Assembly (NCBI GenBank): GCA_028994555.1
Contig: JARDVN010000001.1
Coordinates: 3,968,001 to 4,032,000, forward strand
Direction of reading: 5' to 3'
DNA: 64,000 bases
Origin: Citrobacter amalonaticus
GTDB taxonomy: Bacteria; Pseudomonadota; Gammaproteobacteria; Enterobacterales; Enterobacteriaceae
Part shown: one piece after another, positions 52,385 to 63,475 of the stretch
Numbering within the stretch: position 1 is the stretch's first letter
How the letters are laid out: the number at the start of each line of letters is the position of its first letter
Made by a program: the position numbers and the translations under genes
Notes under the pieces: generated by a model
The model's input: only the letters and a program-made list of their open reading frames with translations
The model's database searches: none
What the model was told of the DNA's origin: nothing

Positions 52385-53181
52385 TTTTGGACTCCTTTAG
52401 CGGCGACCAGCCAGCGCGTTAAACGCTGAGCAAAGGCGGCCTGACTTTCCAGTAACTCATCTCCCGTCACCAGCGGTGCCGGGCGGGTAATCACGATGCA
52501 GGGAATGCCTGCATCCAGACAGGGCTGGACCTTTTCCTGATAGCCGCCTTCCGCACCGGAAGCTTTGGTTATCACGACATCAGCCCGACACTGACGATAA
52601 AAGACGGCGTTAAATTCGGCGCTGAACGGCCCGCACAGGGCGAATATCTCACCGACGCCAAAGCCGAGATCGACGCACTGCTGAATGACTTCGGGTACAG
52701 GCAGCACGCGGGCAAGCAGCGTTTTTTCCGGTAACCCCGCGCGCCACAGCGCCAGATCTTTGCTTCCGGTGGTTAATAACACGCGATCGCCGAAACGCCG
52801 GACTAACTGACAGGCATCATCAATGTTCTGCACGGCGAAAAGCAGCGGATGCGTCAGGTCATCAAGCTGTTCCGGACGCTGATAGCGGCTCAGCAGCACG
52901 CCAGCCCGTTCGCAGGCGCGCAGGATGTTGCGGCTTACCACTTCGGCATATGGATGCGAGGCATCAATCACCCAGCGCGTGCCGTTTTCCTTCAGCCAGT
53001 TCACCATTTCATCCTGCTCCAGGCGCCCACAGCGCACCTCGCCCTTAATATCACCCGCCAGCTGTTTTCCGGTTGGCGTCGCCACCGACAGGGTGTACGC
53101 CACGTTGGCGGCATCCAGTTGCTGGCACAGCGCGCGGGCATCGCTGGTGCCGCCCATGACCAGAACCTCACCAAAATTCAC
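52381..53181 (-). CDS. cbiJ: CbiJ, cobalt-precorrin-6A reductase
   Basis: A 266-residue NADH/NADPH-dependent reductase with N-terminal VLVMGGTSDARALCQQL, DASHPYAEVVSRN and TKASGAEGGYQEK motifs. It reduces cobalt-precorrin-6A to 6B. ATGA overlaps with cbiH and cbiK. Confidence 0.94.
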   Translation of the reverse strand: MNFGEVLVMGGTSDARALCQQLDAANVAYTLSVATPTGKQLAGDIKGEVRCGRLEQDEMVNWLKENGTRWVIDASHPYAEVVSRNILRACERAGVLLSRYQRPEQLDDLTHPLLFAVQNIDDACQLVRRFGDRVLLTTGSKDLALWRAGLPEKTLLARVLPVPEVIQQCVDLGFGVGEIFALCGPFSAEFNAVFYRQCRADVVITKASGAEGGYQEKVQPCLDAGIPCIVITRPAPLVTGDELLESQAAFAQRLTRWLVAAKGVQK

Positions 53182-53904
53182 AGCACGTAGCCTCGTGGCG
53201 TGATCATCAGGCCGTCCTGCACATAGGTCGCTTTGTTGCCGACAATCACCAGACTGGTCATGTCCACCGGTTCGAAATCCATCTCACCCAGGGTGGTTAG
53301 CCATTTTTCCTGCTTCTTACGCCCGGCGGATTTCACCACCCCCCACCGGTGTCTGCCCGCTCTTGCTGGCGGAAAGCAGTTCAAATGCACGCGCCAGATG
53401 ACCTTCACGACCCCGGCTGCGCGGGTTGTAGAAGCAGATCACAAAGTCGGCTTCCCCGGCAGCGATAATGCGTTTTTCAATCACCGGCCAGGGCGTCAGG
53501 AGGTCACTCAAACTGATGTGGCAAAAGTCATGCATCAGCGGTGCGCCGAGCAGCGAAGCCGCGGCAATACTGGCGGTCATCCCTGGGATCAAACGGACTT
53601 CAACGTCCAGTTTCTGTTTGCTGACCAGTTCCAGCACCAGTCCCGCCATACCGTAAATACCGGCGTCACCGCTGCTGATCAGCGCCACATTGTGCCCGGC
53701 CTGCGCCAGTTCAATCGCCGCATGGCAGCGCTCGATCTCTTTGCACATCCCGGTCTTGATCACCTGCTTGTCACCGGTAAACGCTTTGACGAGATGGGTG
53801 TAGGTTTTGTAACCCACAATAATTTCTGCCGCCTGCAGGGCCTCAACGGCTTCCATGGTCATCATGGTCTGTGAGCCGGGTCCGATTCCGATTACGGTTA
53901 ACAT
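53178..53904 (-). CDS. cbiH: CbiH, cobalt-factor III C17-methyltransferase (one apparent frameshift)
   Basis: ATG 53904 begins [16 protein letters not shown]. Reducing the six C at 53339-53344 to five gives 241 residues through TPVGVVKSAGRKKQE. SAM-dependent tetrapyrrole methylase (ISSGDAGIYGMAG) that methylates C17 with ring contraction. The start shares one base with the cbiG stop (TGATG). Confidence 0.95.
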
Positions 53905-54960
53905 CAGTGTGAAACTCCCAAAGTGATAGTAACGCCCTGCTCGCGCAGGGTCTCGCCTGTCAGTTGCCCATGACTCAGCAGCCACGCTGCCGGACCCGAG
54001 ACGCTTCCGACACCAACCGTTTGACGCACAAACGGTGAGGACGGAAAGTGATGTTCATGCTCACGCAGCGCGTCAGCGGTAAAGGTTTCAAACGGCACGC
54101 GCCAGCAGGAGGCCAACTGAATCAGCCCCTCTTCGTCTTTCTTGAGCGACACGCTGCCGATGGCTTTCAGCGCCAGCGGATCGAAGCGCTGCGCTTCAAG
54201 CTGACGGGCCAGCAGCGCTGCCAACAGCGGGAACGGCGTATCGCGACGGCAGCCAATGCCAGCGACCACCCGCTGCGGCACCAGTTTCCAGTGTTGAACC
54301 GGGATAGTCGGCAGTTCATTACGCAACGTAACGCACACCAGCGCATCCAGTTCAGGCAGTTGCTGGAGAGAGGACACGGTGATAAACCCCCCGGCGATCG
54401 CAGTGGCGGACGTCTTCATCCAGTTCTTCATCCCACCACAGCCCCACTCGCTGGTTACTGACCAGCATCTGATTGACGATTTTCACCGCGGCACGGAAGT
54501 CAGTCATCCGGGCATTGAGTTGAAATGCAAGAGTGTCCAGCGCCGCCATCTCATTAACGTCGGTCGCCGTGGTAATCACCGGATCGGCGCCCAGCATGCC
54601 GGCGAGATAACGGGTCAGCGCGTTCGCGCCTCCCGCGTGACCGGAAAGCAGGCTGATCACATGCTGGCCGCGCTCGTCGATCACCACCACCGCCGGATCG
54701 CTGAACTTGTCGTTGACCAGCGGAGCCAGTACGCGCACGGCAATGCCCGTCGCACCGATAAAAATCAACGCGGAATACGTAGAAAACGCGTCGCGTGCGG
54801 CCTGACCAAACCCGCCGTCGAAGGGTAAAAATCCCTCTTCCAGCAGTTTTTCACTGGTAAAACAGGTCAGCGGCAACATCGCGGCCAGTCGTTTCGCCAA
54901 TGTGACCCCACCGGGCGTCAGGCAAAACAGCGCGATTGATTCAGGCTTTACGGTATTCAT
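53904..54960 (-). CDS. cbiG: CbiG, cobalt-precorrin-5A hydrolase (one apparent frameshift)
   Basis: ATG 54960 to TGA 53904 with one C removed at 54387-54392 gives 351 residues, the usual length; the join reads [16 protein letters not shown]. It opens the delta-lactone and releases acetaldehyde. Motifs: [16 protein letters not shown] and [15 protein letters not shown]. Confidence 0.95.
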
Positions 54961-55714
54961 GGCTAAAGTCCGCTGCATAGAGTCTGGAGTAGTGATACTC
55001 ATCCCCGAGGAAATTTCCGACCAGAATGAGCGCCGTTTTGCGTATCCCGGCATCGCGCACTTTATCCGCGATATCTGCCAGCGTGCCGCGTACGGTCTGA
55101 CTTTCCGGCCAGGTCGCTTTGTAGATGACCGCGACCGGCGTGGTTGCCGGATAACCGCCCTCAATCAAGCGTTCAGCCACCCGATTAATGCGCTGGACGG
55201 AGAGATAAATCGCCATTGAGGTCTGGTGGCTGGCGAAGGATTCCAGTTGTTCACGCTCCGGCACCGGCGTGCGGCCTTCGAGTCGGGTGATAATCAGGCT
55301 CTGCGAAACTTCCGGTACGGTATATTCGACACCCAGTTCCGCTGCCGCGCCGAGGAAAGCGCTGACGCCCGGCACTACCTGCCAGGGGATGCCGCGTTTG
55401 GTGAGCTCTTCGCCCTGTTCGCGCACCGAACCGTACAGCGACACGTCGCCGGTTTGCAGGCGCACCACCGTTTTCCCGGCCTTCACGCCGGTTTCCATCA
55501 GTTCGAGGATCTGTTCAAGATGCAGTTCTGCACTGTCGTGGCACTCTGCGTCCTCCGGGCAATACTCCAGCAACTCGGTATTAATCAGCGATCCGGCGTA
55601 AATCACCACCTGCGCCTGTTGCAGCAACCGGTAACCCTTGAGGGTAATCAGCTCCCGGTCACCCGGACCTGCGCCAACAAACCACACACAACGGGGATCA
55701 AATGTATCAGACAT
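54941..55714 (-). CDS. cbiF: CbiF, cobalt-precorrin-4 C11-methyltransferase
   Basis: A 257-residue methylase from ATG 55714 (an upstream in-frame ATG at 55744 lies within cbiT). Motifs [30 protein letters not shown] and [12 protein letters not shown]. It overlaps cbiT by 8 bp and cbiG by 20 bp. Confidence 0.95.
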   Translation of the reverse strand: MSDTFDPRCVWFVGAGPGDRELITLKGYRLLQQAQVVIYAGSLINTELLEYCPEDAECHDSAELHLEQILELMETGVKAGKTVVRLQTGDVSLYGSVREQGEELTKRGIPWQVVPGVSAFLGAAAELGVEYTVPEVSQSLIITRLEGRTPVPEREQLESFASHQTSMAIYLSVQRINRVAERLIEGGYPATTPVAVIYKATWPESQTVRGTLADIADKVRDAGIRKTALILVGNFLGDEYHYSRLYAADFSHEYRKA

Positions 55715-56279
55715 GGCGTTCTTCCTTCTGACAGGCGATGACAAAAACGGGATTGTTCGGTTTGAAATAGTGACCCACGCCCAGCGTGGTCAGCGACGAA
55801 ATCTGCATTTGCAGGCAGTCCACCTCCTCTACCCCGAGCTGTTGCAGATGGGCCAGCGCGGTGTTGAGGTTTTCCTGTAGGATGAAGGTCATCACCAGAC
55901 GTCCACCAACGTGTAACTGCCGCATCGACCAGTCGATGAGCTCCGTCAGATGACCGCCGCTGCCGCCCATAAAGACAGCATCGGCTTTCTCGGTCATCAT
56001 CATCGGCGCTTCCCCAGGCAAAATATCGATATTCGCGCAGGCAAAATGCTGACGATTTTCGTCCAGCAAACGCAGCGCCGCCGGATTGCGCTCGATAGCC
56101 GTGATATGCAGCGACGGAAACTGCAGCGCAGCTTCGATGGACACACTGCCGGTTCCGGCCCCGATATCAATCAGGTGGCTGGCCCGGTGCAGTTCAAGTT
56201 TTGCGAGAGCGAGCGCACGTACCGCTTCTTTGGTCATCGGCACCTTCTCACCACGCAGGAAAAGCTCATCTTTCATCAA
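55707..56279 (-). CDS. cbiT: CbiT, cobalt-precorrin-6B C15-methyltransferase
   Basis: A 190-residue class I SAM methyltransferase ([26 protein letters not shown]) that also decarboxylates the C12 side chain. In some organisms it is fused to CbiE; here it is separate. Start [10 protein letters not shown] at 56279 or 56276. Confidence 0.95.
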   Translation of the reverse strand: MMKDELFLRGEKVPMTKEAVRALALAKLELHRASHLIDIGAGTGSVSIEAALQFPSLHITAIERNPAALRLLDENRQHFACANIDILPGEAPMMMTEKADAVFMGGSGGHLTELIDWSMRQLHVGGRLVMTFILQENLNTALAHLQQLGVEEVDCLQMQISSLTTLGVGHYFKPNNPVFVIACQKEERHV

Positions 56280-56872
56280 GGATCACCACTGCATTCATCT
56301 CATATTCGGCATGGACCTCGCTGACGCGCAGCCAGTGGATCCGTTCGTTTTCCATCGCCAGGTTTTCGCCAATCACCATCCAGCAATCCCCCCTTTCCCC
56401 GTGCAACCAGCTGCGCGGCAAGTTCACGCGGCCCGCACTGACCGTCGGTGACCATCGCCACTTTGCGCTGCTGCGCCAGCGTGTCGAAGCAGACTCGACG
56501 CCCGTGACTACTGGTGAGCCACATGTCATTCATGTCGATTCCCGACTGCGCGCACAGATACTGCACCGCACTGATACCTGGAATGATGCGGACCTGGGTA
56601 ATGCCAAAATGCGCCACCATCCGCGTACCGATGCCGTAAAACAGCGGATCGCCGGAGGCCAGGATCACCACCTTTCTGTCCTGATGTGTCTCAATCCATG
56701 CCAGCAGTTCGGGAATGTTGGCACCGAGCGCAAACTGCTCGCCGCGAAAGTCCGGGAACTGCTGCAAATGGCGCTTACCGCCGACCAGCACATCGGCCTC
56801 TTCAACCGCCGCGCGCGCCGCCGGCGTCATCAGGTGCAGACCGGCAGGCCCCATTCCGACCACCGTCAGCAT
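56266..56872 (-). CDS. cbiE: CbiE, cobalt-precorrin-7 C5-methyltransferase (one apparent frameshift)
   Basis: Removing one C from 56388-56393 gives 201 residues, ending in the other frame ([20 protein letters not shown]). Tetrapyrrole methylase motifs [13 protein letters not shown] and [13 protein letters not shown]. Works with CbiT. Confidence 0.95.
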
Positions 56873-58005
56873 TGCATCTCCTGAGCGATCGCTTCGATCG
56901 GCCTGTTGCTACCCAACACCTCGTTATCAAACGAAAACATGATCGCGTCGCAGGTCGGCGGATTTTTGGTAAAACGCAGCATCTGCATCACGCGCTGGCA
57001 GATACGCCCGGCAAGGTGGTTGTAGATATGCTGGAAGCCGTAAGCCTCGATATGTTCCATTGCCGCTTCGGTGGTGTCGCAATCGCTCACCAGCGTCAGC
57101 AATTCCATCGGTGCGCCAAGCAGCGCCAGATGCGCCACCAGTGTTTCCATCCGCGCATCAGCAATATGGCTGTGGGTATGGAAGATCCCGGCGGCAATTT
57201 TGATGAGCTTGCCTGGGTGGCCGACTAACACAATTTGACGAAATCCCAGCCGCACTGCCTCTTCAATCATGTAACCGACAAAGTTGCTCATGGTGACCAC
57301 CACGTTGCTGTCGATGCCCATCTGCTCACGAACGAAACGTTCACCGTGGTTACCCGGCACCAGAACCACCCGCTCCAGCCCGGCGGCACGCTTAATTTCC
57401 AGCTCCAGCGATAGCGACCGCTTCCAGCTCTCTTCAGACATCGGCGTCACAATGCCGGTGGTGCCGATAATGGAAATCCCACCGAGAATACCGAGGCGCG
57501 AGTTGTAGGTTTTTTGCGCCCGCGTTTCGCCTTCAGGGGCAAAAATCTCGATCTCCGCCCCGCGCGCCGGACCAATCGCCTCACGTACGGCGGACTCAAT
57601 GGTCTGTCGCGGCGTGCGATTAATCGCTGCGCTACCGACAGGCAGACCAATCCCCTTACGCGTGACGGTGCCGACGCCTTCACCGCCCTGCAGTGTGATT
57701 TCCCCACTGTCGTTCAGCGTGACGCGGGCGAAAATCAACATCCCGTGGGTGGCATCAACATCATCGCCACCGTCCTTGCGAATCGCAGCAATGGCCTGCT
57801 GTCCTTCAATGTGTGGAGATTCCACGTTCAGGCAAAGCGTGACGCCGGAGGGTGTGACAATCGAAACCTGATGGATCAGATGCTGGCGCAGAACCATCAG
57901 CGCGGCGACTTTTGCCGCCGCCGTGGCGCACGATCCAGTGGTGTAACCTTTGCGCAGCGCTTTGCCGTTATGCCAGACGGGCGCGTCGAAAGTCTGATCG
58001 CTCAT
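56866..58005 (-). CDS. cbiD: CbiD, cobalt-precorrin-5B C1-methyltransferase
   Basis: A 379-residue enzyme from ATG 58005. Motifs [51 protein letters not shown] and [21 protein letters not shown]. The printed sequence reads straight in from cbiC because of an extra C at 58010-58015; the start ATG overlaps the repaired cbiC stop. Confidence 0.96.
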   Translation of the reverse strand: MSDQTFDAPVWHNGKALRKGYTTGSCATAAAKVAALMVLRQHLIHQVSIVTPSGVTLCLNVESPHIEGQQAIAAIRKDGGDDVDATHGMLIFARVTLNDSGEITLQGGEGVGTVTRKGIGLPVGSAAINRTPRQTIESAVREAIGPARGAEIEIFAPEGETRAQKTYNSRLGILGGISIIGTTGIVTPMSEESWKRSLSLELEIKRAAGLERVVLVPGNHGERFVREQMGIDSNVVVTMSNFVGYMIEEAVRLGFRQIVLVGHPGKLIKIAAGIFHTHSHIADARMETLVAHLALLGAPMELLTLVSDCDTTEAAMEHIEAYGFQHIYNHLAGRICQRVMQMLRFTKNPPTCDAIMFSFDNEVLGSNRPIEAIAQEMQC

Positions 58006-58635
58006 CGCGCCCCCCTGCATGTGATAGAGCATGGCGTTAATAATCGCCGCTGCGACGTTGCTGCCGCCTTTGCGTCCGAGAGCGGCAATGGCGGGCAACG
58101 AGCTGCGCGCCAGCGCCTCTTTAGATTCCGCCGCCCCGACAAACCCTACCGGCACGCCGACAACGCCACTCACCGCCACATCATGTTCCAGCAGGCGAAA
58201 CAGCGCGGTAGGCGCGTTGCCAAAGACAAACACTTTCTCGCTCTCTTCGGTTACGGCAATGTCCACTGCCGCCATAGAGCGCGTGATCTCCTGCGCCTTC
58301 GCCTGCGCCACGACGCGTGGATCGCTGATATAGCAGCGGCACTGCGCGCCCGACTTCGCCAGCAGAGTTTTATTGATTCCCGAAAGCGCCATCGTGGTGT
58401 CGGTATAGATAACCGATGGGCGACTTAGTGCTGCGCAGAGTTGCTCCAGCGCATCGTCCGAAAACCACAGAATATCCAGCCAGTCAAAGTCAGCGGTGGT
58501 ATGAATCACCCGTTTGATGATCGCTTCATGCAGCGGGCTGGCAAACCGATACTTCGGGCGCGTTTCAGAAATTATCTCGCCAATGATGTCGAAACTTTTG
58601 GCTTCAATCGTCTGGGGTTGCTGGATGTATTGCAT
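58002..58635 (-). CDS. cbiC: CbiC, cobalt-precorrin-8 methylmutase (one apparent frameshift)
   Basis: From ATG 58635 (ATG 58641 also possible, nearer to GAGGA) the repaired gene has 210 residues and ends MQGAR-stop at 58002. Motifs [14 protein letters not shown] (with the mutase His), [13 protein letters not shown] and [16 protein letters not shown]. It moves the C11 methyl to C12, forming cobyrinate. The apparent cbiC-cbiD fusion is an artefact of six rather than five C at 58010-58015. Confidence 0.95.
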
Positions 58636-58647
58636 AGTCATTTATCC

Positions 58648-59607
58648 TCAGGCCACACCCACCACCAGCCAGCGCGTCACAAGGAACAGCGCCAGAGCCA
58701 GCGTTGAGGCAACCCACATCAGTCGAATCGTTTGGGAAATATCGTCTACGGAAATGTCGCGCTGCGCGTCACCGATCCACGGTTTATCTACGCGCTCGCC
58801 AAAGTAATCGTTCGGACCACCTAACCGAATGCCCAGCGCCCCGGCAACGGAGGCTTCTGCCCAGGCGCAGTTGGGGCTGCTGTGGTTATAACGATCCCGC
58901 CAGCCCACACGCAGTGCGCGCGAGCCATCGAGACGGCAAAGAACGGCGGCGGCGCTCAACAACAGCCAGCTCAGACGTGCAGGAATGAAGTTCGCGACGT
59001 CATCGAGTCGCGCACTGACCATACCAATCGCCCGGTATTTTTCGTGCTTGTAGCCCACCATGGAATCCAGGGTATTGACCGCTTTGTAAGCCATCGCCAG
59101 CGGCGCCCCGCCAATGAAGAGGAAAAACAGCGGCGCGATAATGCCATCAACCGTATTCTCCGCGACGGTTTCCACGACCGCCCGGTTAATCTGCGCCGGC
59201 TTAAGTTGCGACGTGTCGCGACCCACAATCCACGAGAGTTTTTCCCGGCTTTGCGCAAGATTCTCTGCGCGCAGCGGACGTTCAACGTCCTGCGCCGCAT
59301 TCGCCAGGCAACGCCCGGCCAGCACAGTGAAGATCATCCAGACTTCGACGACCCAACCCAGCCACGGGTGAATCATCCGCGCCAGCAGCAAAACGCCCCA
59401 GGCAACTGCCCACGTCAGCCCCACAACCACCAGCCACATCACCCCACCGCCGATACGCAGCGCCCGGTCGCTATGACAGTAGCGGCGAATAATCCGCTGC
59501 ACGGCATTGATCAGATTGCCAATCCAGCGCACCGGATGCGGCCAGTTTTGCGGATCGCCAATCAGCACATCGAGAAGCCAGGCCACACACCATGCCAGCA
59601 GCGTCAT
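58648..59607 (-). CDS. cbiB: CbiB, adenosylcobinamide-phosphate synthase
   Basis: A 319-residue membrane protein with LLDVLIGDPQNWPHPVRWIG, AVVETVAENTVDGIIAPLFF and AVNTLDSMVGYK. It attaches aminopropanol phosphate to adenosylcobyric acid. ATGA overlap with cbiA. Confidence 0.95.
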   Translation of the reverse strand: MTLLAWCVAWLLDVLIGDPQNWPHPVRWIGNLINAVQRIIRRYCHSDRALRIGGGVMWLVVVGLTWAVAWGVLLLARMIHPWLGWVVEVWMIFTVLAGRCLANAAQDVERPLRAENLAQSREKLSWIVGRDTSQLKPAQINRAVVETVAENTVDGIIAPLFFLFIGGAPLAMAYKAVNTLDSMVGYKHEKYRAIGMVSARLDDVANFIPARLSWLLLSAAAVLCRLDGSRALRVGWRDRYNHSSPNCAWAEASVAGALGIRLGGPNDYFGERVDKPWIGDAQRDISVDDISQTIRLMWVASTLALALFLVTRWLVVGVA

Positions 59608-60984
59608 AACGCCTCCCGCGCGGCATTGAGCCAGTGATTAAGCATTGATGGACGTTGAGCAAAGTGAACGTGCAGATAGCTGGCAAAAGTGTTGCCGTTT
59701 TGCCAGCCGCCGGACCACGCCTGCAATGTCTGCCCGTCACGGACTTTGCGACAGGCCAGCACGGCGGGCGTTTCAGGAAAGAAATCAGAATAATGAAATT
59801 CATGACCGCGCAGCACATCACCTTCGGCGGCCAGCAGCGTGGGCTGAAGGGCCTGCGCTTCGCAGTAACCAAAGCGGGTCAGTCGTTTACCCATTTTGCT
59901 GCGACCGGGAATAATATCGGCCATGTGATGCTCGACCCCGTCGACATCTTCCAGCAAACTGCCGAGGTACATTAACCCGCCGCATTCGGCGTAAATGGCA
60001 ACACCGCGCTGGTGCGCCTCGCGCAGGCTTGCCAGCATTGTCGTATTCGCCGCCAGCGCCGCTGCGTGCAGTTCGGGATAACCGCCGCCCAGCCAGACCA
60101 TCTGGCATTCGGGTAACTGGCTGTCATGAAGTGGGCTGAAGCGGATAATTCTGACGCCGGCACGCGTCAGCAGCGCGACGTTATCGGGATAGTAAAAATT
60201 AAAGGCTTCGTCATCGGCCATCGCCAGCGTAAGCCCTTCACCGGCATTGGGTGCAAGACTTTCTGGCCATTCGCCTTGCGGCAGTGTCTGAAGGTGGCTT
60301 AACGCCAGCAACCGATCGATATCCAGCGTGCGCTCAAGCGTGGCGGCGAAATCCTGCCAAGGCTGCTGACTGACCACTGACTCACGCGCGGTAACCAGCC
60401 CAAGATGCCGTTCAGGCAGTGCAACGCCATCAACACGCGGGACATAACCCAGCACAGGAATGGCGCAATAGCGCTCGATGGCCGTTTTCAGCAACTGGAA
60501 GTGAGACTCGCTATTGACGCGATTCACGATAACACCGGCAATGTTCAGCGTCGGGTCAAAATGCCGGAAGCCCATCACCGTGGCGGCAATGGAAGTCGAC
60601 ACGGCTTTTCCGTCCACCAACAGAATAACCGGACAGCCCAACTGCTTTGCCATTGCGGCGGTGCTGCAATAGTTGGGGTCAGTGCCGTAACCGTCATACA
60701 GTCCCATCACCCCCCTCGATCACCGCAATATCTGCCTGCTGCATCTGTTCGCGGAAAAGCGCATTAAGAATCGGTTCGGAGAGCATGAAACTGTCGAGAT
60801 TACGGGAAGCCGTGCCGCTAATGGCCGTGTGCCAGGCGGTATCGAGATAGTCAGGGCCGACTTTGCAGGGCTGGACGCGTAAGCCACGTTGTTTCAACAC
60901 GTTCAGCAAGCCCAGCGTCACCGTGGTTTTACCACAGCCACTACCGGTTCCTGCCAGAACAAACGCGTACTGCTTTGCCGCCAT
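59604..60984 (-). CDS. cbiA: CbiA, cobyrinic acid a,c-diamide synthase (one apparent frameshift)
   Basis: ATG 60984; removing one C from 60710-60715 gives 459 residues via IAVIEGVMGLYDGYG. P-loop LAGTGSGCGKTT near the N-terminus; class I amidotransferase domain with AECGGLMYLG. It amidates the a and c carboxylates. First gene of the operon, directly under the cobalamin riboswitch. Confidence 0.96.
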
Positions 60985-61081
60985 GACCCTGATCCTGTTC
61001 AGGGTGGTAGGGATGTACTGACACCCAGTCTTCCGACTGTACGTGTCTGAGCAACCCACTTCCCACCGAAGTTGTTGGTAG

Positions 61082-61245
61082 TATCCGACAGGCAGGTCTT
61101 CTGGCTTAGCGTCTTCCTCGCCCGTCCTTCCCAATCTTGCGATCAGTGGTCTTTACGGGGTTGTCAGCATCACAGCAGCGGGGGCTGCGGGGGGATTTTC
61201 ACCCCCTTCCCTGACACAAATGTGTCAAACCTGTCGGCTTTAACG
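61082..61245 (-). ncRNA. Cobalamin riboswitch of the cob operon
   Basis: Read on the - strand, the leader contains the conserved AdoCbl aptamer blocks in order: GGGAAGGGGGTGAAAATCC, CCGCAGCCCCCGCTGCTGTG, GACCACTG, TGGGAAGG and the B12 box AAGCCAGAAGACCTGCC. It ends ~100 bases before cbiA. In Salmonella this element represses cbiA translation when adenosylcobalamin is plentiful. Confidence 0.95.
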
Positions 61246-61542
61246 ATGCGCAGATTAATTTCTGCTCATCACATCAATAGTTATTCACTGCGCATTACTT
61301 TCATCACAAAGAATGCCGCAATAAGACGATTCTCAATGAAATGTCATGCCAAAGAATAATGAAACAACTCAACAATGACACTGTATCTCATCACATAAAT
61401 AAAAACTGGTGAAGTTTATTGCGTAAAGAGCGATATTTTATTGCGCTATGACAATTTATTGCTGTACTAAAAACATTTAACCATTATAAATGGCCGTCCT
61501 GCACGGGAATAACAAAAATCGGCAATAGCAAAATATTGCTAT
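61246..61542 (-). promoter_or_regulatory. cob operon promoter region
   Basis: AT-rich DNA between pocR and the riboswitch with no gene. It should contain the PocR-activated cob promoter, and by analogy with Salmonella also IHF and ArcA sites; I cannot assign individual sites by eye. Confidence 0.6.
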
Positions 61543-62460
61543 TTATGCCGATTCAGCAGGCAGGTTTTCATTAATTTTTTGCCGGTAGGCCTGTGGCGTA
61601 ATCTGATATGTCTGACGGAACACTTTGCAAAAATAGCTGGTTTGCGAAAAACCTAAATTGCGGGCAATACTGGCAATGCTCCAGTCACTGTGGCAAAGCA
61701 GCTCTCTGGCACTGGCCATGCGCTGCTGATTGACCCACGCGTTAAAACCAATGCCCTGATATTTTTTGAACAGTTTACTGAAGTAGTAAGGGCTCAGGTA
61801 AACGTGCGAGGCCACATCTTCAAGACGAAGATCGTCAGACAGATGTGCATCAATATAACGCAATGCCTTTTTCATTTTGCTGTCATGCGGGCTGGCGGCA
61901 CGGGCCGGACGTGCCGGTTCCGCAGGTTGTGAACTGTCTTTGATCACTACAAAATTCAGTTGTTTTTTGAGGCAGTTTTCAACAATGAGTTTGAGCAGAT
62001 CCGCAGAAGCCATGACGCGAGAATAGTCCATCTCCGGGACATTGCTGAATTCGCTGAGCAGTTGAGGATCGGCCTGCCAGCGATCATCAACGTTAAGGAT
62101 ATCAACCAGATCGACACCGTCATCGTTACGCAAGCGCACCTGACCGCACAAGACGAACCCAACAAGATGGCCTGCGATCACAAGAGGAATAGAGAAATCG
62201 GTTAACCCGGCATGACAGCGATAAATACAGGGTTGATCCGATTTTGACGCTTCCAGTCCACCACAGCGGTCGCTCATCCGACACCGGGTACTGTGTTGCG
62301 GATGCTGACGCATCAACTGACAAAACGGTGTAAAGTTAAAGAGTTCAGAAATTTCATCACCGTGAATATTGACAACCACAACTGCCAGGCTGGTTGCTTG
62401 CGCAAAATCCTGTGCGATTTTATTAATGAGTTCTGAGTCCAGGGTGCTCGCAGAAATCAT
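61543..62460 (-). CDS. pocR: PocR, AraC-type activator of cob and pdu
   Basis: A 305-residue regulator. The N-terminal PocR ligand domain (~1-165) has the Cys cluster CRMSDRCGG and CIYRCHAGLTDF. The C-terminal AraC double HTH (~200-300) has LRLEDVASHVYLSPYYFSKLFKK and SIARNLGFSQTSYFCKVFR. It senses 1,2-propanediol and activates both cob and pdu operons, tying cofactor synthesis to the pathway that uses it. Very similar to Salmonella PocR but with scattered differences. Confidence 0.97.
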   Translation of the reverse strand: MISASTLDSELINKIAQDFAQATSLAVVVVNIHGDEISELFNFTPFCQLMRQHPQHSTRCRMSDRCGGLEASKSDQPCIYRCHAGLTDFSIPLVIAGHLVGFVLCGQVRLRNDDGVDLVDILNVDDRWQADPQLLSEFSNVPEMDYSRVMASADLLKLIVENCLKKQLNFVVIKDSSQPAEPARPARAASPHDSKMKKALRYIDAHLSDDLRLEDVASHVYLSPYYFSKLFKKYQGIGFNAWVNQQRMASARELLCHSDWSIASIARNLGFSQTSYFCKVFRQTYQITPQAYRQKINENLPAESA

Positions 62461-62664
62461 GATAAAATCCCTCAGTTAATCCATTGTTATAAATAGAACA
62501 TAAATTTCACATTTACTTTTTATCATCCCTATCCCTGTAAATGACAGAAAGTAGAAGGGACAATAACAAAAGTCTCCCGGAGTGGGGGAGACTTTTTAGT
62601 CAGTTCGTGAAAGCAGATCACGAAATAAAAATTAAAGACGTGATAATAGCCCGGCGCGTTGGAA
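62461..62664. promoter_or_regulatory. pduF-pocR intergenic region
   Basis: It holds the terminator at 62568-62597 and, on the - strand after it, room for a pocR promoter. No gene is visible. Confidence 0.5.
62568..62597 (-). terminator. Terminator between pduF and pocR
   Basis: AAAAGTCTCCC-GGAGTG-GGGGAGACTTTTT forms a strong, nearly symmetric stem with T runs on both strands; it should end pduF transcripts at least in part. Confidence 0.85.
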
Positions 62665-63475
62665 TTACGCGTCCGACTCTTCAATTTTACAGGTATTGCA
62701 GGGCAAATTTTTGCCAATGAGATACTTATAGACAGCGGCCCCGGCACAAGCGCCAATCACTGGCGCAATGATCGGCACAATAAAGTACGGAATATCACGT
62801 CCGCCTGTCATTGCGATATCGCCCCAGCCCGCCATCCACGCGAACAGTTTAGGGCCAAAATCACGTGCCGGGTTCATGGCAAACCCTGTTAATGGGCCAG
62901 TGGAAGCCCCAATCACCGCCACCAGAATACCGATCAGCAGCGGCGCCAGCGGCCCTTTAGGCACACCGTTGCCATCGTCGGTCAGCGCCATAATCAACCC
63001 CATCAGGATAGAGGTGATGACGATTTCGACCCCTGCCGCCTGCCACACGCTCAGCGCGGCCGCCGGATAGGTACTGAAAATACTGGCCAGATAGAGGCTA
63101 TCTGCGCTGCCGCGAACCATATTGTGGGCAGTTTCATACTCGATGAATAAATTGCCGTAAAGCAGATAAGCCAGCACCGCACCGCCAAACGCCCCCCGCA
63201 ACCTGCGCGATGGTGTAAGGCAGGACTTTACGTCCCGGGAAGCAGGCAAACAACCAGAGTGCAACCGTGATTGCCGGGTTCAGGTGTGCTCCAGAAATCC
63301 CGGCAGTCAGATAAACCGCAAGCGAAATTCCCAGACCCCAAATGATACAAATTTCCCAGAGACCCAGACTGGCGCCTGCGACTTTCAGTGCGCTAAGGCA
63401 GCCGATACCAAAAAACAAAAATAACCCGGTACCCAAAAACTCGGCAATGCATTGCGCTTTCAGTGAATCATTCAT
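62665..63475 (-). CDS. pduF: PduF propanediol diffusion facilitator (one apparent frameshift)
   Basis: Removing one C from 63192-63197 restores 269 residues (AQVAGGAFGGAVLAYLLYG). Six-helix aquaglyceroporin with both NPA boxes, GAHLNPAITVAL and GFAMNPARDFGP; the Asp after the second NPA-R is characteristic of the GlpF branch. It lets 1,2-propanediol enter the cell. The C-terminus NLPCNTCKIEESDA is Cys-containing. Confidence 0.95.

Noticed and set aside
56866..58641. A natural CbiC-CbiD fusion
   Set aside because: It depends on an extra C at 58010-58015. Repair gives CbiC of 210 and CbiD of 379 residues with an ATGA overlap.
44484..61134. A decaying cobalamin operon with many pseudogenes
   Set aside because: Each break is a one-base run-length excess and no other damage is seen; the repaired genes have full family lengths.
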